DNA from: Tetracentron sinense
Taxonomy: Eukaryota; Streptophyta; Magnoliopsida; Trochodendrales; Trochodendraceae
NCBI GenBank assembly: GCA_015143295.1
Contig: CM026564.1
Location: 13,442,416 to 13,506,415, forward strand
Direction of reading: 5' to 3'
DNA: 64,000 nt
Within the stretch, counting starts at the first letter, position 1; each line of letters starts with the position of its first letter. Shown in pieces: positions 21,596 to 33,535 of this stretch. Position numbers and translations under genes: made by a program. Below the pieces are notes generated by a model that had not been told where the DNA came from, did not search any database, and saw nothing but the letters and a program-made list of their open reading frames with translations.

Positions 21596-24186
21596 TGTAA
21601 GCACGGGATTTTACTCACAAGAGTTTGATTAGAGTCACCACCTATTAATTTAGAAGGGATAAATCTCTGAGGGGTTGGATATGGTCTTGGTCTATGAGAG
21701 GGATCTAGGTAAGAGGTTCAGTTAAGTCCGGGGAAGGTGTTAGGCACCGAGACTTTTATTTTACAATGGTTCCCTACTTGCTAGGTGTAAGCCGAATTAA
21801 AGTCAAAGTTTATTTAAATGCTTAAGTGTTTAAAGTAATACTAATCTAAGAAAGAGACAAACTAACAAGGTTCGAACCTGGGTTGGATTGCCTACTTACT
21901 CACAAAGATGAGATTAGACCTAGCGTAGTTCTAGCACATGGGCCCATGCCAAAGTTAGGGGTGTGTGTGTACACCAAGGGTGGCTAAGGGTTTAGTCCGG
22001 TAGACTAGGGTTTAGGTTGACCAGGTTGGTCAAGTGTATGATTTAGGCCGGGTAGGCTAAGGGTTAGTCCGGTAGACAAGGGTTAGTCTCGGTAGGCAAA
22101 AGTTGAGCCTGGTAGGCTGAGATTGGACTTTATAAGCCAAGGGTAAGCCCGGTAGGCTAAGAGATAAGGCCCGGTAGGCCAGAAGAGGACTTAACCAAAG
22201 TTAGGGTTGTTAACCAGGTTAAAATGGAGTTAACCATGATTAGGGCTGCTAATCATGTTAAAATTCTGCATTTTAGTCTTTTTATATTTTTTGAGATTTT
22301 TCTATAGGTTAAGGGGGTGGTTAACCATGGTTAAAAGTTAACCGGGGTTAGGTTAACCTCATTTAAAGGTACTGGTCTGGTTAGGGTGGGCCCAAATAAC
22401 ATGGCAAGGCCTAGAAAGGCCTCCTACCTGATCTGGGCCATGTACAAAGCCCAATATACAGAAAATAGGGAATGTCGGTAAACTGTTTACTGCCATCCCA
22501 AACTTTCACAATTTAGAATGGAGGTAGACAGACTACCACTATTAACAGTGTTTTCCAATGTGGACTTTACTGGTATGTGGGTGAGCTTAGGGATGAAACC
22601 ACAGGGTCCTAGACCCTTAGGATTAAAGAGGGGACTGCCCTGAATGTCCTGGGCCTTTGGTGGGCCGAGAGGGTGGTCTGAAGTAGGCCCAACAATGGGT
22701 AAAAGTCACTGTGAACAGAAGCTTAGAATGACAGTAGAGTATCTACCACAATTCTAGATAGTTTAGAGTTACGGCCAATTTAACCACAGTTAAGCAGGTG
22801 GATTGAGCCCGGAAGGACCAAGCCAAGTAGGTAAGGGTTTGAGGGATTTAACCTGAGCCCTGGAATGGACCAGGGTACACACAAAAGGTGCTAGGGCCAC
22901 TAAGATGCAGAAGGCCAGGAATTATGGTAATTATTCTACCGCAATTCCCTGTATTCTCCAGAAACTGACTTTTCTCCTCCCTAGACAGGATCAGGGCTAA
23001 CCTAGGGGATCCCTCATGGGCTGAGGGTCCCCCAGAGAATAAGTTGAGGTTCCATACACGCAGGGGCCACTGAGCCAAGGTGAAAACCCTCAAGAGGGTC
23101 CCCCATCTCTATAGAGAGGTAAGGGACCTCTATCATTAGGTTAGAGATGAAACAAGATAGAAATGAATTACCTCTGGAGTAGCACTAGGGGTTTACAGGG
23201 CTTTAACAGAAAGCAGAGAGTAGGGGAGGGATTCTACCTTATTCGGTTGAGCTCTCAACAGTGGTGGCAAGCGGTGGTGCATGGCTGAGGAGCCTGGGGG
23301 TGGGCCTGATATAGCTCCTGGGTACCCTAGGGGTCTGCCTTAATGGAGGAAAATAGAATGGAGAGCTTGGGTTTGGCCTGGTCGAGCTCCAACAGAGTTT
23401 AGACTTGGGTTTTTTGGAATGAACTCTAAGGCTTGGAGTGGGGCGATATTTATAGGATTAGAGGGACCTTAGGGCATTCTGAGGAATATCCTTGGCGTGC
23501 TAGACACACTGGAGCTGGAGTTGGAGTGGTGCAGTGGTGCCAGCACGCAGTTTAAACCAAAACCCCGTAATGGCGGTAGAGTTTCTACCGCCATTCCTGG
23601 TTTAGCTTAAACTGGGAATGACAGTAGAAACTCTACTGTCATTTCCTGTTCTTGCTAAATGAGGCCCAACCCCCCACACGATTGGCTTATGGAACTGTTC
23701 ATTTTGCTAAAAAAAGAAATGGCGGTAAAGTTATTGCCGCCATTCCTAGGATTTTCAAAAAAGCAATGGGGGCCCCACAGAAGGGTTTGGCTTTGGTTTT
23801 GAGGTTCTTGGGCCTGAAATGGGCCCTGGGTGAACCTAGGGTTTAACTAGGGTTTACCTAGGGTTAGACCTAGGATTTGACTGGGGTGTACCTAGGGTTA
23901 GGCTTAGGGTTTAGGCTTTGTTTAGGTTTGACCTAGAGTTTGCCTAGGGTTTGACTAAGGGTTTACATAGGGTTAGGCATAGGGTTTACCTAAGGTTAGA
24001 CTTAGGGTTTGACTAGGGTGTACCTAGGGTTAGGCCTAGGGTTTAGGGTTTGCTTAGGTTTGACCTAGGTTTTGCCTAGAGTTTGACTAAGGCTTAACTA
24101 AGGTTTACCAAGGGTTTAGCTGGGAATAACCATAGTTAATGATCTTAACCATGGTTACAACAAGGTGTAAAAATTGGGTGCTTAAA
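21596..24186 (-). mobile_element. 5' LTR of Tat-like element A
   Basis: On the plus strand it runs from TGTAAGCACGGGATTTTAC to AAATTGGGTGCTTAAA, with matching TGTAAGCAC/GTGCTTACA-type ends. The right end is slightly mutated. It is related, inverted, to the LTR at 49153-51472. TATA on the minus strand is at 23448-23455. The U3 (23830-24130) is full of degenerate CCTAGGGTTTGAC-like repeats, and 21960-22190 has CCGGTAGGCTAAGGG-like repeats. It also carries the hairpin family described separately. It might also serve as the 3' LTR of element C to the right. Confidence 0.75.
22468..23744. repeat. Dispersed hairpin family in LTR A
   Basis: Seven hairpins follow a pattern AATGRCRGTARA, short loop, TYTACYGYCATT. 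The best are 23569-23580 with 23584-23595 (AATGGCGGTAGA / TCTACCGCCATT, 12 bp perfect) and 23617-23628 with 23632-23643 (AATGACAGTAGA / TCTACTGTCATT, 12 bp perfect). Next is 23718-23728 with 23734-23744 (10 of 11). Weaker copies are at 22468-22499, 22517-22543, 22725-22755 and 22918-22948. The two perfect ones differ at paired positions on both arms. Confidence 0.85.
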
Positions 24187-25532
24187 ATATCTTTTGGAGA
24201 GTCCTTTTTAGACTCCCCTTTGACTTTCTCCTTTTTAGAAAATCAGAAGAGGTCAATTCTCCTTAAAGAGGGTTATCTGTCGAAGACAGTTGATTTTCCT
24301 TATTTTAGGAGAAACCTGATACGCATGGGGTCATTTTTCTTGAAGGAATCTAATTTGGTTTCCATTTTTGGGAAACCTGAGAGGATAATTCTTCCCTTTA
24401 AAAGAGGGAAGAGTCTTATCTTCCTAAAAAAGGGAAAATTTTACTTTCCCTTTCGAATAGGGTGCTATATGACTCTATTACTAGAGAAACAGAGGGGATC
24501 TCTATCTTGGGATCCCCCAAAACTGGCAAAGAGTTCTCTTTTATCAAGGATTCTCTGTCATACGGTAGTCAGTATCTGACTGCCAGCTGGGGAAGGAGTG
24601 ACCTTGGTTAGTCCACAAGTTGAAGGGGTGAGACCTATGGTCTCACCCGCGGTCTGGGTCAGGTCCAAAGCTTATTTGGGCTACGAATCATGGTTTGACC
24701 TTAGCCAGTCTGCGGAACAACACAGGGTGGGACCATAGGTCCAGCCCTTAGTTTGGATTAGGTCATGGCCTTTTATGGCCACGGACTGGGCTAGTCATTG
24801 ATTGGCCTGCGGATGGACTCGTACACCAAACCTCCTGGACCTTACAAGCATTAAACTCTCCTGCCACGTGGCAATCACCCACTTACGCATAGCCACCCAG
24901 GCCTGGCCACGCCACAACATCACCACTACCAAGAGAACTGGCACCCAACTCACCGTCACCAAATGCCATGCACCACCGGAGAGAAAAAACTGGCAACTGG
25001 AAATCTAAACAGGAACTCCCGTAAAGAACCAAAGTAGGGAGAACAAACAAAAGGACTTAAAACCACTCGCGAAGACCCACCTACAGATAACCGAAAACCT
25101 CCTGAAGCCAAAGACAGACTTCCAAAATGAGCACCCCTCTGAAGTCTCACTAGTGAATTAATTTCCACTAGAACTGAGACAAACCAGAAAGGGCACTCGG
25201 AAAGAGACCTAGAAAATGACGAAAAAAAAGAATAACTAGCAAGTCGACAAGTTCAAGAACAGAAAAAGCAAAAATACAGATGAAAACAACAAAGAACAGA
25301 GCAAGTCCTAAACATCCTTCTAAAAGCAAATACAAGAGGGCGGGAGAAAATGAAACAAAGGAAAACAAAGGCTTAAGAACAATCTCTCATCTGATTTTCT
25401 GACTTTCTGACTTTCTATACCAAGAGGAATAGAGGAGCCGAAGAGATCAAGGAAACGGCTTCGACAAGCCACATGATTCTCCCGATCCTATCCTCTATGT
25501 CCCCCTCATGCCATTTGTGTGTGATTTTAACA
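24187..25532. other. Unassigned hairpin-rich tract
   Basis: No coding similarity is recognised. From 24196 to about 24790 it holds a chain of short inverted repeats. Examples are GGTTTCC/GGAAACC (24357-24377), CTTCCC/GGGAAG (24391-24411), AGGGAAA/TTTCCCT (24431-24451), GGGGATC/GATCCCC (24494-24517), GGTAGTCAG/CTGACTGCC (24564-24584) and the perfect 10 bp GGGTGAGACC/GGTCTCACCC (24626-24648). Positions 24800-25500 are featureless by eye. It could be part of element C or the site into which element A inserted. Confidence 0.5.
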
Positions 25533-25915
25533 GATAATCCTTCAAGCTCAGCCTAGTTAAAAGGAGCACACATATAGCAGCCATCAAAGGGCAGCCTTGA
25601 GTGAGAAATACGAAGTGCACACATTATCTCGATACGAGTCACATCCATTCCGAGGGAGAATTGAGCACAGTGTAGATACCACCTTGGTGGATAACCCTTC
25701 AGAGGGAGATGTTCACTTTACACTCCTTGATTATATAACGATGATGAGCCTTTGCCCCGCTAAACTTTTATGGCATGTTGGAGAGAAGTGTTATATTGAA
25801 CCCTATTTCCCAAGCCGTGTTCGCAAAGACAATTTGGCTATGATCAGGCTAAACCCCCAATATTGGAAGAAGCTCCATGAATTATGAGAGACCTTCACCA
25901 GGTGAAGTGTGGATG
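25533..25915 (+). pseudogene. Plant-mobile-domain-like ORF, 5' fragment
   Basis: After a splice-acceptor-like ttttaacag (25524-25532), the frame reads a sequence with FTLLDYITMMS and CYIEPYFPSRV. A frameshift is followed by RQFGYDQAKPPILEE in the next frame. The Y-x-PxR-x-RQFGYDQ pattern is typical of the plant mobile domain / aminotransferase-like family. A stop lies at 25558, with others near the insert. The reading continues at 28047 across an LTR, in frame after a GATG duplication. It is antisense to the Tat integrase at 35935-36573 and may be an extra ORF of that element. The family assignment is moderate. Confidence 0.5.
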
Positions 25916-28046
25916 TGTTGGACATATATGCCCTCAAAAGTCAATAAGAGACTTTCAATGTTGACTAGACAAGCATCACATTCACACAACCAACTATAAA
26001 GGGTATTTATATTAATTACTGTCTCATATGATGATGACATAAAGTTCCTTAGGTAATATTGTAGGAAAATCATACAAAGGTTGCGAGGAGATATGATTTT
26101 CCAGTTCCTTGTAAACCTAATATTGTTCGAAGCCTCTAGAGTACTGGTTGGGCACCATACTTCATCATGGCTTGCACATGTGTAGTTCTATGAGATAGTG
26201 TGATGAATCTCATTCACAGAGAGTGGTGACTCTTGACTAACATGTGAGTATATGTAGCAAGTACATAATACTAAACGGGGTCACTAGTGGATACCCTATG
26301 GAATACACTGTCAAATTGTATTAGGGTTATCCATCTGACAAATTGTCCTTAGACCTAAGAGGTTAACATCTTCTCAGACATCTGTCTATATGGCTTTGAT
26401 GTGCTAATCGGCAATGTCCAATACACAGGACTAACTCTGGGTACGTTGGGTCATGTACACAATGTTTGGAGAAGTGTGTAAACACTCAATAAGGAATCCA
26501 CAACTCCTTAATTGGAGATAATGATATCAAGGTGATACTTGTTGAACTGAACTGTTAAATCCAGTACTGGTGCTTTTCGGTAAAATGGTTTTTATCGAAG
26601 TTGATATTTTTAATATGGAAAAGTATATATAAGTATATATGTCAGTTCTTTTCTAATGTTTCTTCAAAAGTGTTTTGGAGGTTCAGTTCAATGAAAAGTA
26701 ATCATGAGAAATGGTTTTATTCATAAGCTAGGGACTAAGACAGTGGAATTGTTCCAATCCCGGAAGCTTACAAGTGATATCGGAATGTGGAAGGATTTAT
26801 TTGTAAATATATTGTGAGATGGTACTTACAAGCAATTCTCTAATTTCTGGAGGTTAATCACATTGTGTTAATGGACATTAATTTTGATTGGTGGAAGTCC
26901 CGAGATATAGATAAAATTCTATAATCCTAATAGAGTGTAGGAAATGTGTTTCCTAGTAACAATGCTTTAACCAAAAAGGTTGAGTATTTGGTTCCACAAC
27001 TGGAAATAGGAGATCCCTTTAGATCCCACACACAAGGACCTTCTTAAAGTATTTAATTTAATTATTAATTAAATTAATTAATTTCTCTAAGTAATCACTA
27101 TATGGTATAGTAAGGCTCTAAAAGGTGGAATCACATTAGATGTGAAAAACCAAATGGGTAGGACCCATTGGGAATTATTATAAAAGAATAATTCAAGTGA
27201 CCAAGAGGGTTTTGGAAACCCTTTGGGCGTGTGGAGTGGGACCCACCTAGGGTGGGACGCCCACTTCATGGAGGAAGTTTTAGTTTAATTAGTTTCTAAT
27301 TAATTAACACCTTATTGGATAAGGTTAGTTAGTTAGTTAGTTAGTTACTAATTAAAGATTCCCTAATTGTTAGGGATTCCATTAATTAGTTACTAATTCA
27401 AGATTCCTTATTGGATAAGGACAAGATTAGTTACTAATGGATAAGGTTAGTTTCTTTTAAGATTAATCCTAATTGGATTAGGAGAATAATCAATAAAGGA
27501 AACTATTGAGGAATCCTAATTGGATTAGGATAAGGTTAATGAATTATAATTGGATTACAATTCAAGCAACCAAGAGGGAACTTATATAAAGGATTGGATG
27601 CCCAGCCCTTTAAATAATATAATTCTCCAGAATTTTTTCTTCTCTCCCTCTCCTCAAGTTTACGCCCAGCCCTCTCCCCCTTTGAGGGTGTACGGTCACC
27701 CTTCCCTTTCTTCCTTTTTGTTTGGTTTTTGATCTTGATGATCAAGAACAAGTTCTTTGAAGATCAAGATTGGATCTTGTTTGATCAAGAAAGGTTCTTG
27801 GATCAAAGAAAAGAAGAAAAAATAAAAGAGCATGGAATTTGGAAGGGCCATTAGCTTCCATTAGAGAAAGCTTTAAAGGAAAAAAGAAGGTTCATGTGAA
27901 TCGACAGGAGACTTGACACTTGTGAAGTTTTGCGAGTACTATTCTTATGTGGATTTGACTTAACAATTTCAAAGTCGCAAAGGTGAATGTTATTCTAACC
28001 TTCATTGAATAAAATCAATTAGAATCTTAGTCAGATCTTGGGATTC
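25916..28046 (+). mobile_element. Solo LTR, L-like family
   Basis: It starts TGTTGGACATATATGCCC and has the same block order as family L, for example ATATGATTTTCCAGTTCCTT. TATATAAA at 27583-27590 is followed by a TTCTCTCCC leader. Flanks ggatg (25911-25915) and cgatg (28046-28050) fit a target duplication with one mismatch, and the disrupted reading frame resumes after it. The 3' end lacks a clean CA, so the right boundary is within a few bases. Confidence 0.7.
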
Positions 28047-30258
28047 GATGTATGCTCCCCAAGAACTGTGTTTCTAAAATTAAAAAGAGGCATACTTTCA
28101 GGATGGACAATCCTTCATCGCAAGAATACCAAAACGTGTTTCTACATTCCTCCTCAAACTTGGTTTGGTCGCCTCACTTTCCGTTTCGCTAAGTGGTTGT
28201 CTGATTGCACCATTCCTTATATGAAACATGGTGAAAAAGACATTCCCAGTGTCAACTCAAAGCAGCTTGAGGCATTTGGAGCTGGCTCTTCACAAGTTAA
28301 GCCAGCTGCAAAGTGTCCTAGGGCTAAATCAATGACTACTGGTGGTTGCAAGAAAAGCGGCAAGGAAAAGCAACCCAAATCAGCTTTCCCAAAGAAGGGT
28401 GCTAAGCGTCAAAAGACTGATCAGGAACAAACCCAAGAAAAAATTGATCAGATGCAAGAAGTGACCCTGGAATATGACATAACTCTCCCAATCTTGAGCC
28501 CTGAGCTTAGAGCGAGTCTCGAAAGTTCATCTCATGCCACTTAACCGAACATTGAATTTTTGGGCGGAGACGACTTTGACTCAGCTGCCGAGGCTGAAGC
28601 TCGATCTGCTGATTTTGCCGATGCTCTATAATCTTGTGATTGATGGGCTTCAGATGATGAATTTGAAAATATTTGGCTCACAGATGAAGCCATGGGAGCA
28701 TTTCAAGAAAGCCTCATCGAGGGGGAGATTATAGAGGAAGAACAACAATTCGAGGGTGAACAAAATGAAATTGTGAAACTCTCGCTTCAAACCCGGAGAT
28801 CTAAGAAATCAATTCCATCTGTGCATGATGTCGGGCAATCGTTTGGATCAGGGGTTGTTCATGAGCCCATTGGGCCTAATGAAACTATTCCAGAGACTGC
28901 TCCAATGAAAACCGGTTTTAGTCCTGTAAGGACTGAGACAGAAACAGAGGTTGCGGTAAATATGGCAACCGTCAATCCTATCAATAAAGTTCTTAAAGAA
29001 CCTAAAACAGAAGAAGGGGCATAGATTGAATATGAGAAAGCGGCCAAACCGGAGGATGTTGTGCTTAAACTCCGATGGATAGGCCAATTGATCTTGAAGT
29101 AAGGCTAGAGCCAGAAGGTGCTATTCCTTCAACTGAGGCAAAAGTACAGGCTGAGCCTGAAGCAGAATCACAAGGTATCATGCCTAAGATAGTGCAGGAG
29201 TCAGGGGATGTTACACCTGAAGTCCAAAAATCTTTATAGGGGATGATGAGGAAGAGAGAACTGTTGATCCGTCAGAAATGAAGGTGATTCTTCATGCCAA
29301 TCCTTTGGCTGGTAGGGTCTTACTGTTGGAAGCCCCTCCATCTCTTGAATACACACTATGTACTCCTCCTCCGGTTAACCAATTTGAGGCTAGACCCGAT
29401 CTTGGGTCAGAGTTCAGGGAAGAATTCCATCGCCTACGCGGGATAATCTTCGAGATTCCTGGTGAGTGTATCTTTCATTTGTCATTCCCTTAATTTTTTT
29501 TAACACTCTTTTTTTGTTAGCGACACTCTATAGGTTGAGGACCATCCCACCTTTTACTTTCAATCTTCCTATTGCTGGTCCAAATATATCGCCTTCTCTG
29601 ATGATAGTAGACATTTTTGCGGAAAGTGCCATATGTATTCTCCACCCTTTGAGGGCTATTTTGTTGACCAGGAACTACCAGCAGTCTGGACAGATGGAGA
29701 TAGATTGTATCTCTGCCTTCAATGCTCTAGATAGTCTGGGACTTCAAAATCCAACCATGCAAAGAGAGGCTAAAGGCTTTGATAAATTTGGCTCGTCGGA
29801 TTCAATGCATAACCAACGCAATTGACATTGAGTCAACCAAGACACAGGCGATGGGCTACATTAGCCAAGCATCTAGCATGATAAAGGAAGTTTATGAAAT
29901 TGTTGACAACTACCGCGCTTGACTATATGATGCCAAGGAAGCTGAATATGCTGCGGATGCTAAGGTGAAAAAAATTCAAAGGGAATTAGACATCGCTTTG
30001 GCCTGTGTTTCTGAAGCAAGAAGAATGTGTGAGATTGTTGAGGCGGCACTACAAATATCTTCCTCTGATTTATTGGCAGGGGATTTGATAGTAACCGAAG
30101 GCCGATGAACTCTGGGAGAGATCATCATTATCGGGACTCAACTAGAAGATATGAGAGCTGAACAATTTGCCAAGATAGAGAATTTATCATTTTTTGTGCA
30201 ATCTGTTCTCCAAACTAACGTTGTATCTCACCATGTTGTAATTCATGATGAAGAATAA
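28047..30258 (+). pseudogene. Plant-mobile-domain-like ORF, 3' part
   Basis: It continues in frame from the LTR with a Trp-rich region (TWFGRLTFRFAKWLSD), then a Lys/Ser-rich basic stretch and an acidic region (28692-29024). A likely intron lies at 29461-29519 (GTGAGT to TTTTGTTAG). The last exon is a helical, probably coiled-coil tail (STKTQAMGYISQASSMIKEV and AKVKKIQRELDIALACVSEA). It ends near 30258, where an AATAAA signal overlaps the end. Stops near 28543, 29024, 29920 and 30106 and a frameshift near 29765 show decay. The protein's role is unknown. Confidence 0.5.
29461..29519 (+). other. Probable intron in the mobile-domain-like ORF
   Basis: A GTGAGT donor, T-rich tract and TTAG acceptor at 29519 join sequence that stays open across the junction. 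The intron is short and AT-rich. Confidence 0.5.
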
Positions 30259-30566
30259 TAAAATTCTCCATTTTAAAATTCCATTTGTGCATCATTCATA
30301 TATATTTTTTGACTCCCTCTTTGTATCTCGAGGAATTAGTATTCTTTTAGAAGAATGGGCTGAACCCATTTTCAGGCTGCCTATGTACCTATAATAGGAT
30401 TAAGCCAAATGTAATTCATAGTAGGGGTGATTTTGGACTCGTAATTTACGAGTAGAAAGTTTCTGTTCATATCTAGGAAGGTTTAGACTTGTAATTTGAG
30501 AACAAGTAGGTAGTTTATGTTCATACCTAGGAAGGTTTAGACTTGTATTTTAAGGGCAAGTCTTTG
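30259..30566 (-). repeat. Tat element C tail repeats, left part
   Basis: It carries copies of TTCATACCTAGGAAGGTTT with AGACTTGTATTTTAAGG, matching the 91 bp array at 33800-34057. A larger block (30340-30440) recurs at about 33690-33790. The solo LTR at 30567-33535 separates them. Confidence 0.65.
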
Positions 30567-31732
30567 TGTCATGACCTAGAATTTTGAAATAAAATTTGAG
30601 GTTTTGATCCTTGTTAATTAGCATAATTAATTAAAAGATTAATATTAAAATAATCTAGACCCTTAATTAGGCCAATTAAATTAAATTAATAATATTGAAG
30701 GTTAACTAGAGACCTTAACCATGATTTAGTCAAGTTAAGTACTTAAGGTACAAGAAGGTGATGGGTGGGCTTCTCAAAGTACATAAGGTACAATGAGGAT
30801 GGGTGAATGACTTAATTCAAAAGTCAAGAAAAAAAAAAGTCAATGAGGGGAGGGGAGGGTATGGTTGCTTGACACCTCACCACCCCCCATCATTTCATTC
30901 TCTCATCCCTCACATCACTCCCTCACCTCTCCCTCACTCCCACACGTCACCCTCTCCCTCTCTTTTTCTCTTATGCACACACACCCCGTTTTTGGGGGGA
31001 GTCTCACAAAAATAGAAGGGAGAGAAAGAGAGAACAAGAAAGAAAGAGGAAAGAAAGAAGAAGGAAAGGAAGAAAGGGGTTGTGCTTGCTCAAGGAGTGA
31101 TCTTGGGAGACCTCATTCTAGGATTTCAAAGAATCATCAAGAGGTAGATTTCTCTTCTCTTCTACCTTATTTTCTATCTTTTTATAGAATCATTGAATGT
31201 TTTTTTTTGAGTTATTATTTAATTGATGATTATGGGAAGATAGGGTGGATTAACTCATGTGATACAATTTTGATTTAGGAAATGAGGTGATAAATTAGTA
31301 TTTTGTGGCTTTGATTTGGGGGTTTAAGAACCCTTAGATTTTCGAGTATACTTGAACTAAAATTTTAGGGATAAACTCAAAGACTTATGTATGAATTCAT
31401 AGGGGTCAACCAAATGCTCAAACAATTGCTACTAAGGAACAATAATTTGTAGATGGGGGTTTATGGAGACTTGAAATGTTAATGATTTATGGAAACTTGA
31501 AATGTTTATGATTTATGAAAACTTGGAAATGTTGGTGGTTTATGGAAACTTGAATATTTGTATTCACGTTTTGTTAGAAATAAATTATATGCTTAAAAAG
31601 AGTTAGGGTTGTGTAAATTACTAAGAAATGTCTTGAATATTGGAAATAAATGTCATGTTTTTCCTTTAATGTTGTTTGAATTCTTGACTTAAAATGAGTT
31701 TAAAAACAAGATGATTTTTGTATGATTCTAAA

Positions 31733-31734
<2 letters not shown>

Positions 31735-31766
<32 letters not shown>
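31735..31766. repeat. (AAT)n microsatellite
   Basis: About ten AAT trinucleotides inside the solo LTR. Confidence 0.9.
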
Positions 31767-31771
<5 letters not shown>

Positions 31772-32449
31772 TGATTTTTGATTATATAAATCTACTAGAA
31801 ATTTTAAGGTATTAAATGGAATGTTTTGAAACCCAAAACTTGAGTAAAGTATGCTTGATATGGGTTGAAAAAAAAAAAAAAAGTTTTATAAATTAAAATT
31901 TTGCTATTTCAAAATAGAGTTTAAATTCACTACCTTGTTTCATTTAGGTTGAAAACAAAATGGTTTCATAACTTAAAAATTATATAATTATAAGTTTGAG
32001 ATGAGATCTAGTTTATGACATGTTAGAGTTGGAAACCAAGAGGTTTTTTTTTGTAACTATAAAATATGAGTTGAGCTCATTATTTGAATGTTTAATTTTT
32101 TTTTTTAAAAAAAGAACAAGAAAGTGTTATGAATAAATAAATAAACTCTACGAGATAGTTTAGGTTTGATTCCATGTAGATTTTATGAATTAATTATTCT
32201 ATAGTTCGGTTAAGAAATTGTGAAGAAGCATGAATGTTGATTTAGTTTGAAACTATGAACTTGGAATAGATTTTCTAGACTTTGGAAAAAAAAACAATGA
32301 ATGATGATTTTGTTTGATACTATGAACTTAGATCATGTATTTATTTCTGTAAACAAAAATAGATGTTTGATTGATGTTAGAAGTCTTGTAGAGATGGATT
32401 TCTATTACCATGAGCAAAAAAAAAATACAAACTCAAAGGCTATAGCGTG

Positions 32450-32830
32450 AGTCTTGGGAGCCATGGTGCCTCTAGTTGCTTGTCCGAAGAGGTGGTGTAT
32501 AAACGAGGTTCACAAAGTGGTTAGGTCAGGAGATGTCGGTGTCCTAGTGTTGTCAGTTAAGTGACTTAACATGTTATGGTGTATAGCCGGAGTACCTCCA
32601 GTTGGTTAGGTCAGGAGAGACGGTAACAGTGCTATCGGGGTTCCTCCAATTAGCTGTAAGTCATGAGAGACGGTGTCCAGTAAGGCCCGGGGTGCCTCAT
32701 TGACTTAATAGGAGAGACGGCGTCCATAGAGCGTCGGGGTGCCTCCATTGTTGTAGCCAGGAGATGCGATAGGCAGGATTGTCGGGGTGCCTCCGTGACT
32801 GATGATCAGGAGAGACGGTGACCACATAAT
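32450..32830. repeat. Degenerate tandem repeats of about 60 bp
   Basis: The units contain GGGGTGCCTCCA, a variable middle and CAGGAGAGACGGTG. About six copies occur with changing spacers, inside the transcribed half of the solo LTR. Confidence 0.7.
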
Positions 32831-33535
32831 AAATGTGTTGAAGCCGACTTAATTTAGGACAATTAGTCCTAGCGGATGAAGACCCGGGGTATGTAGTGAG
32901 TCTACAGATTTAAGGTTGTATTGGATCTACGGGTCTAGGGTTGTATTGAGTCTGAATGACTCAGGGTACAGTCGTACATGGACTAAGGTCCAGTCTTGAG
33001 TGACCATGGGTTGTCATATGAATGAAACTTGTGTGAATTGATAAGCTAGGATTTATGCTGTTATATTTCTTGATATTATTGTTGCCTTATTACGCTCTTG
33101 CGTATGCTATTTTGGGTAATATAACTTGACCTGCTAATTCCCTTATGTTACTGTTATCAATGATGCATGAAATATAGTTAGAAGGATTGAGAATTTTGCT
33201 GAGCCTCATAGCTCACTGACATCTCATGTCAACAGATCAAGACGCCGTAGTTCGTTGACTCTGGACTTAGAAGAACACTTTGGGGAAATCATAAACGACT
33301 ATATTTGGCATATGATAGATGTTTTTTTGTAAAAGACTTAATGGTACTTAATACAGGTATTTGTTTTGTTGTGATGGTTATTGTGATGACCAATTATAAT
33401 TGCTTTTAAGCTCTTGATAAAAAGTTTAAAATTTACTGCACTTTTGGCGGGCATAAGTCTTTCGCTATGTGTTAATGATGAACGGGCACGCGTCTTAGAA
33501 CATAATTCCCTAAGGCGCTGGTTCGGGGCGTCACA

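Larger units (their letters stand above)
30567..33535 (+). mobile_element. Solo LTR of 2969 bp, chromovirus-like, perfect target duplication
   Basis: It starts TGTCATGACCTAG and ends GGTTCGGGGCGTCACA. It is flanked by ctttg on both sides (30562-30566 and 33536-33540). The end sequence and an internal GCTGAGC...CATGTCAACAG block resemble the LTRs at 5013 and 56248 read on the minus strand, so it points plus. It contains an (AAT)n run and an internal tandem repeat. Low-complexity ORFs in 30803-31278 are not genes. Confidence 0.85.

Noticed and set aside
23830..24130. True interstitial telomere array
   Set aside because: Repeats are irregular and not TTTAGGG in register. They are shared with LTR B, so they belong to the LTR.
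24139..24579. Plus-strand ORF of 146 residues
   Set aside because: It begins inside LTR A and runs through the hairpin tract. Composition is low in information, no family is recognised and no neighbouring frame supports it.
30803..31278. Two plus-strand ORFs of 70 and 137 residues
   Set aside because: They translate CT-rich and GA-rich low-complexity DNA in an LTR leader.
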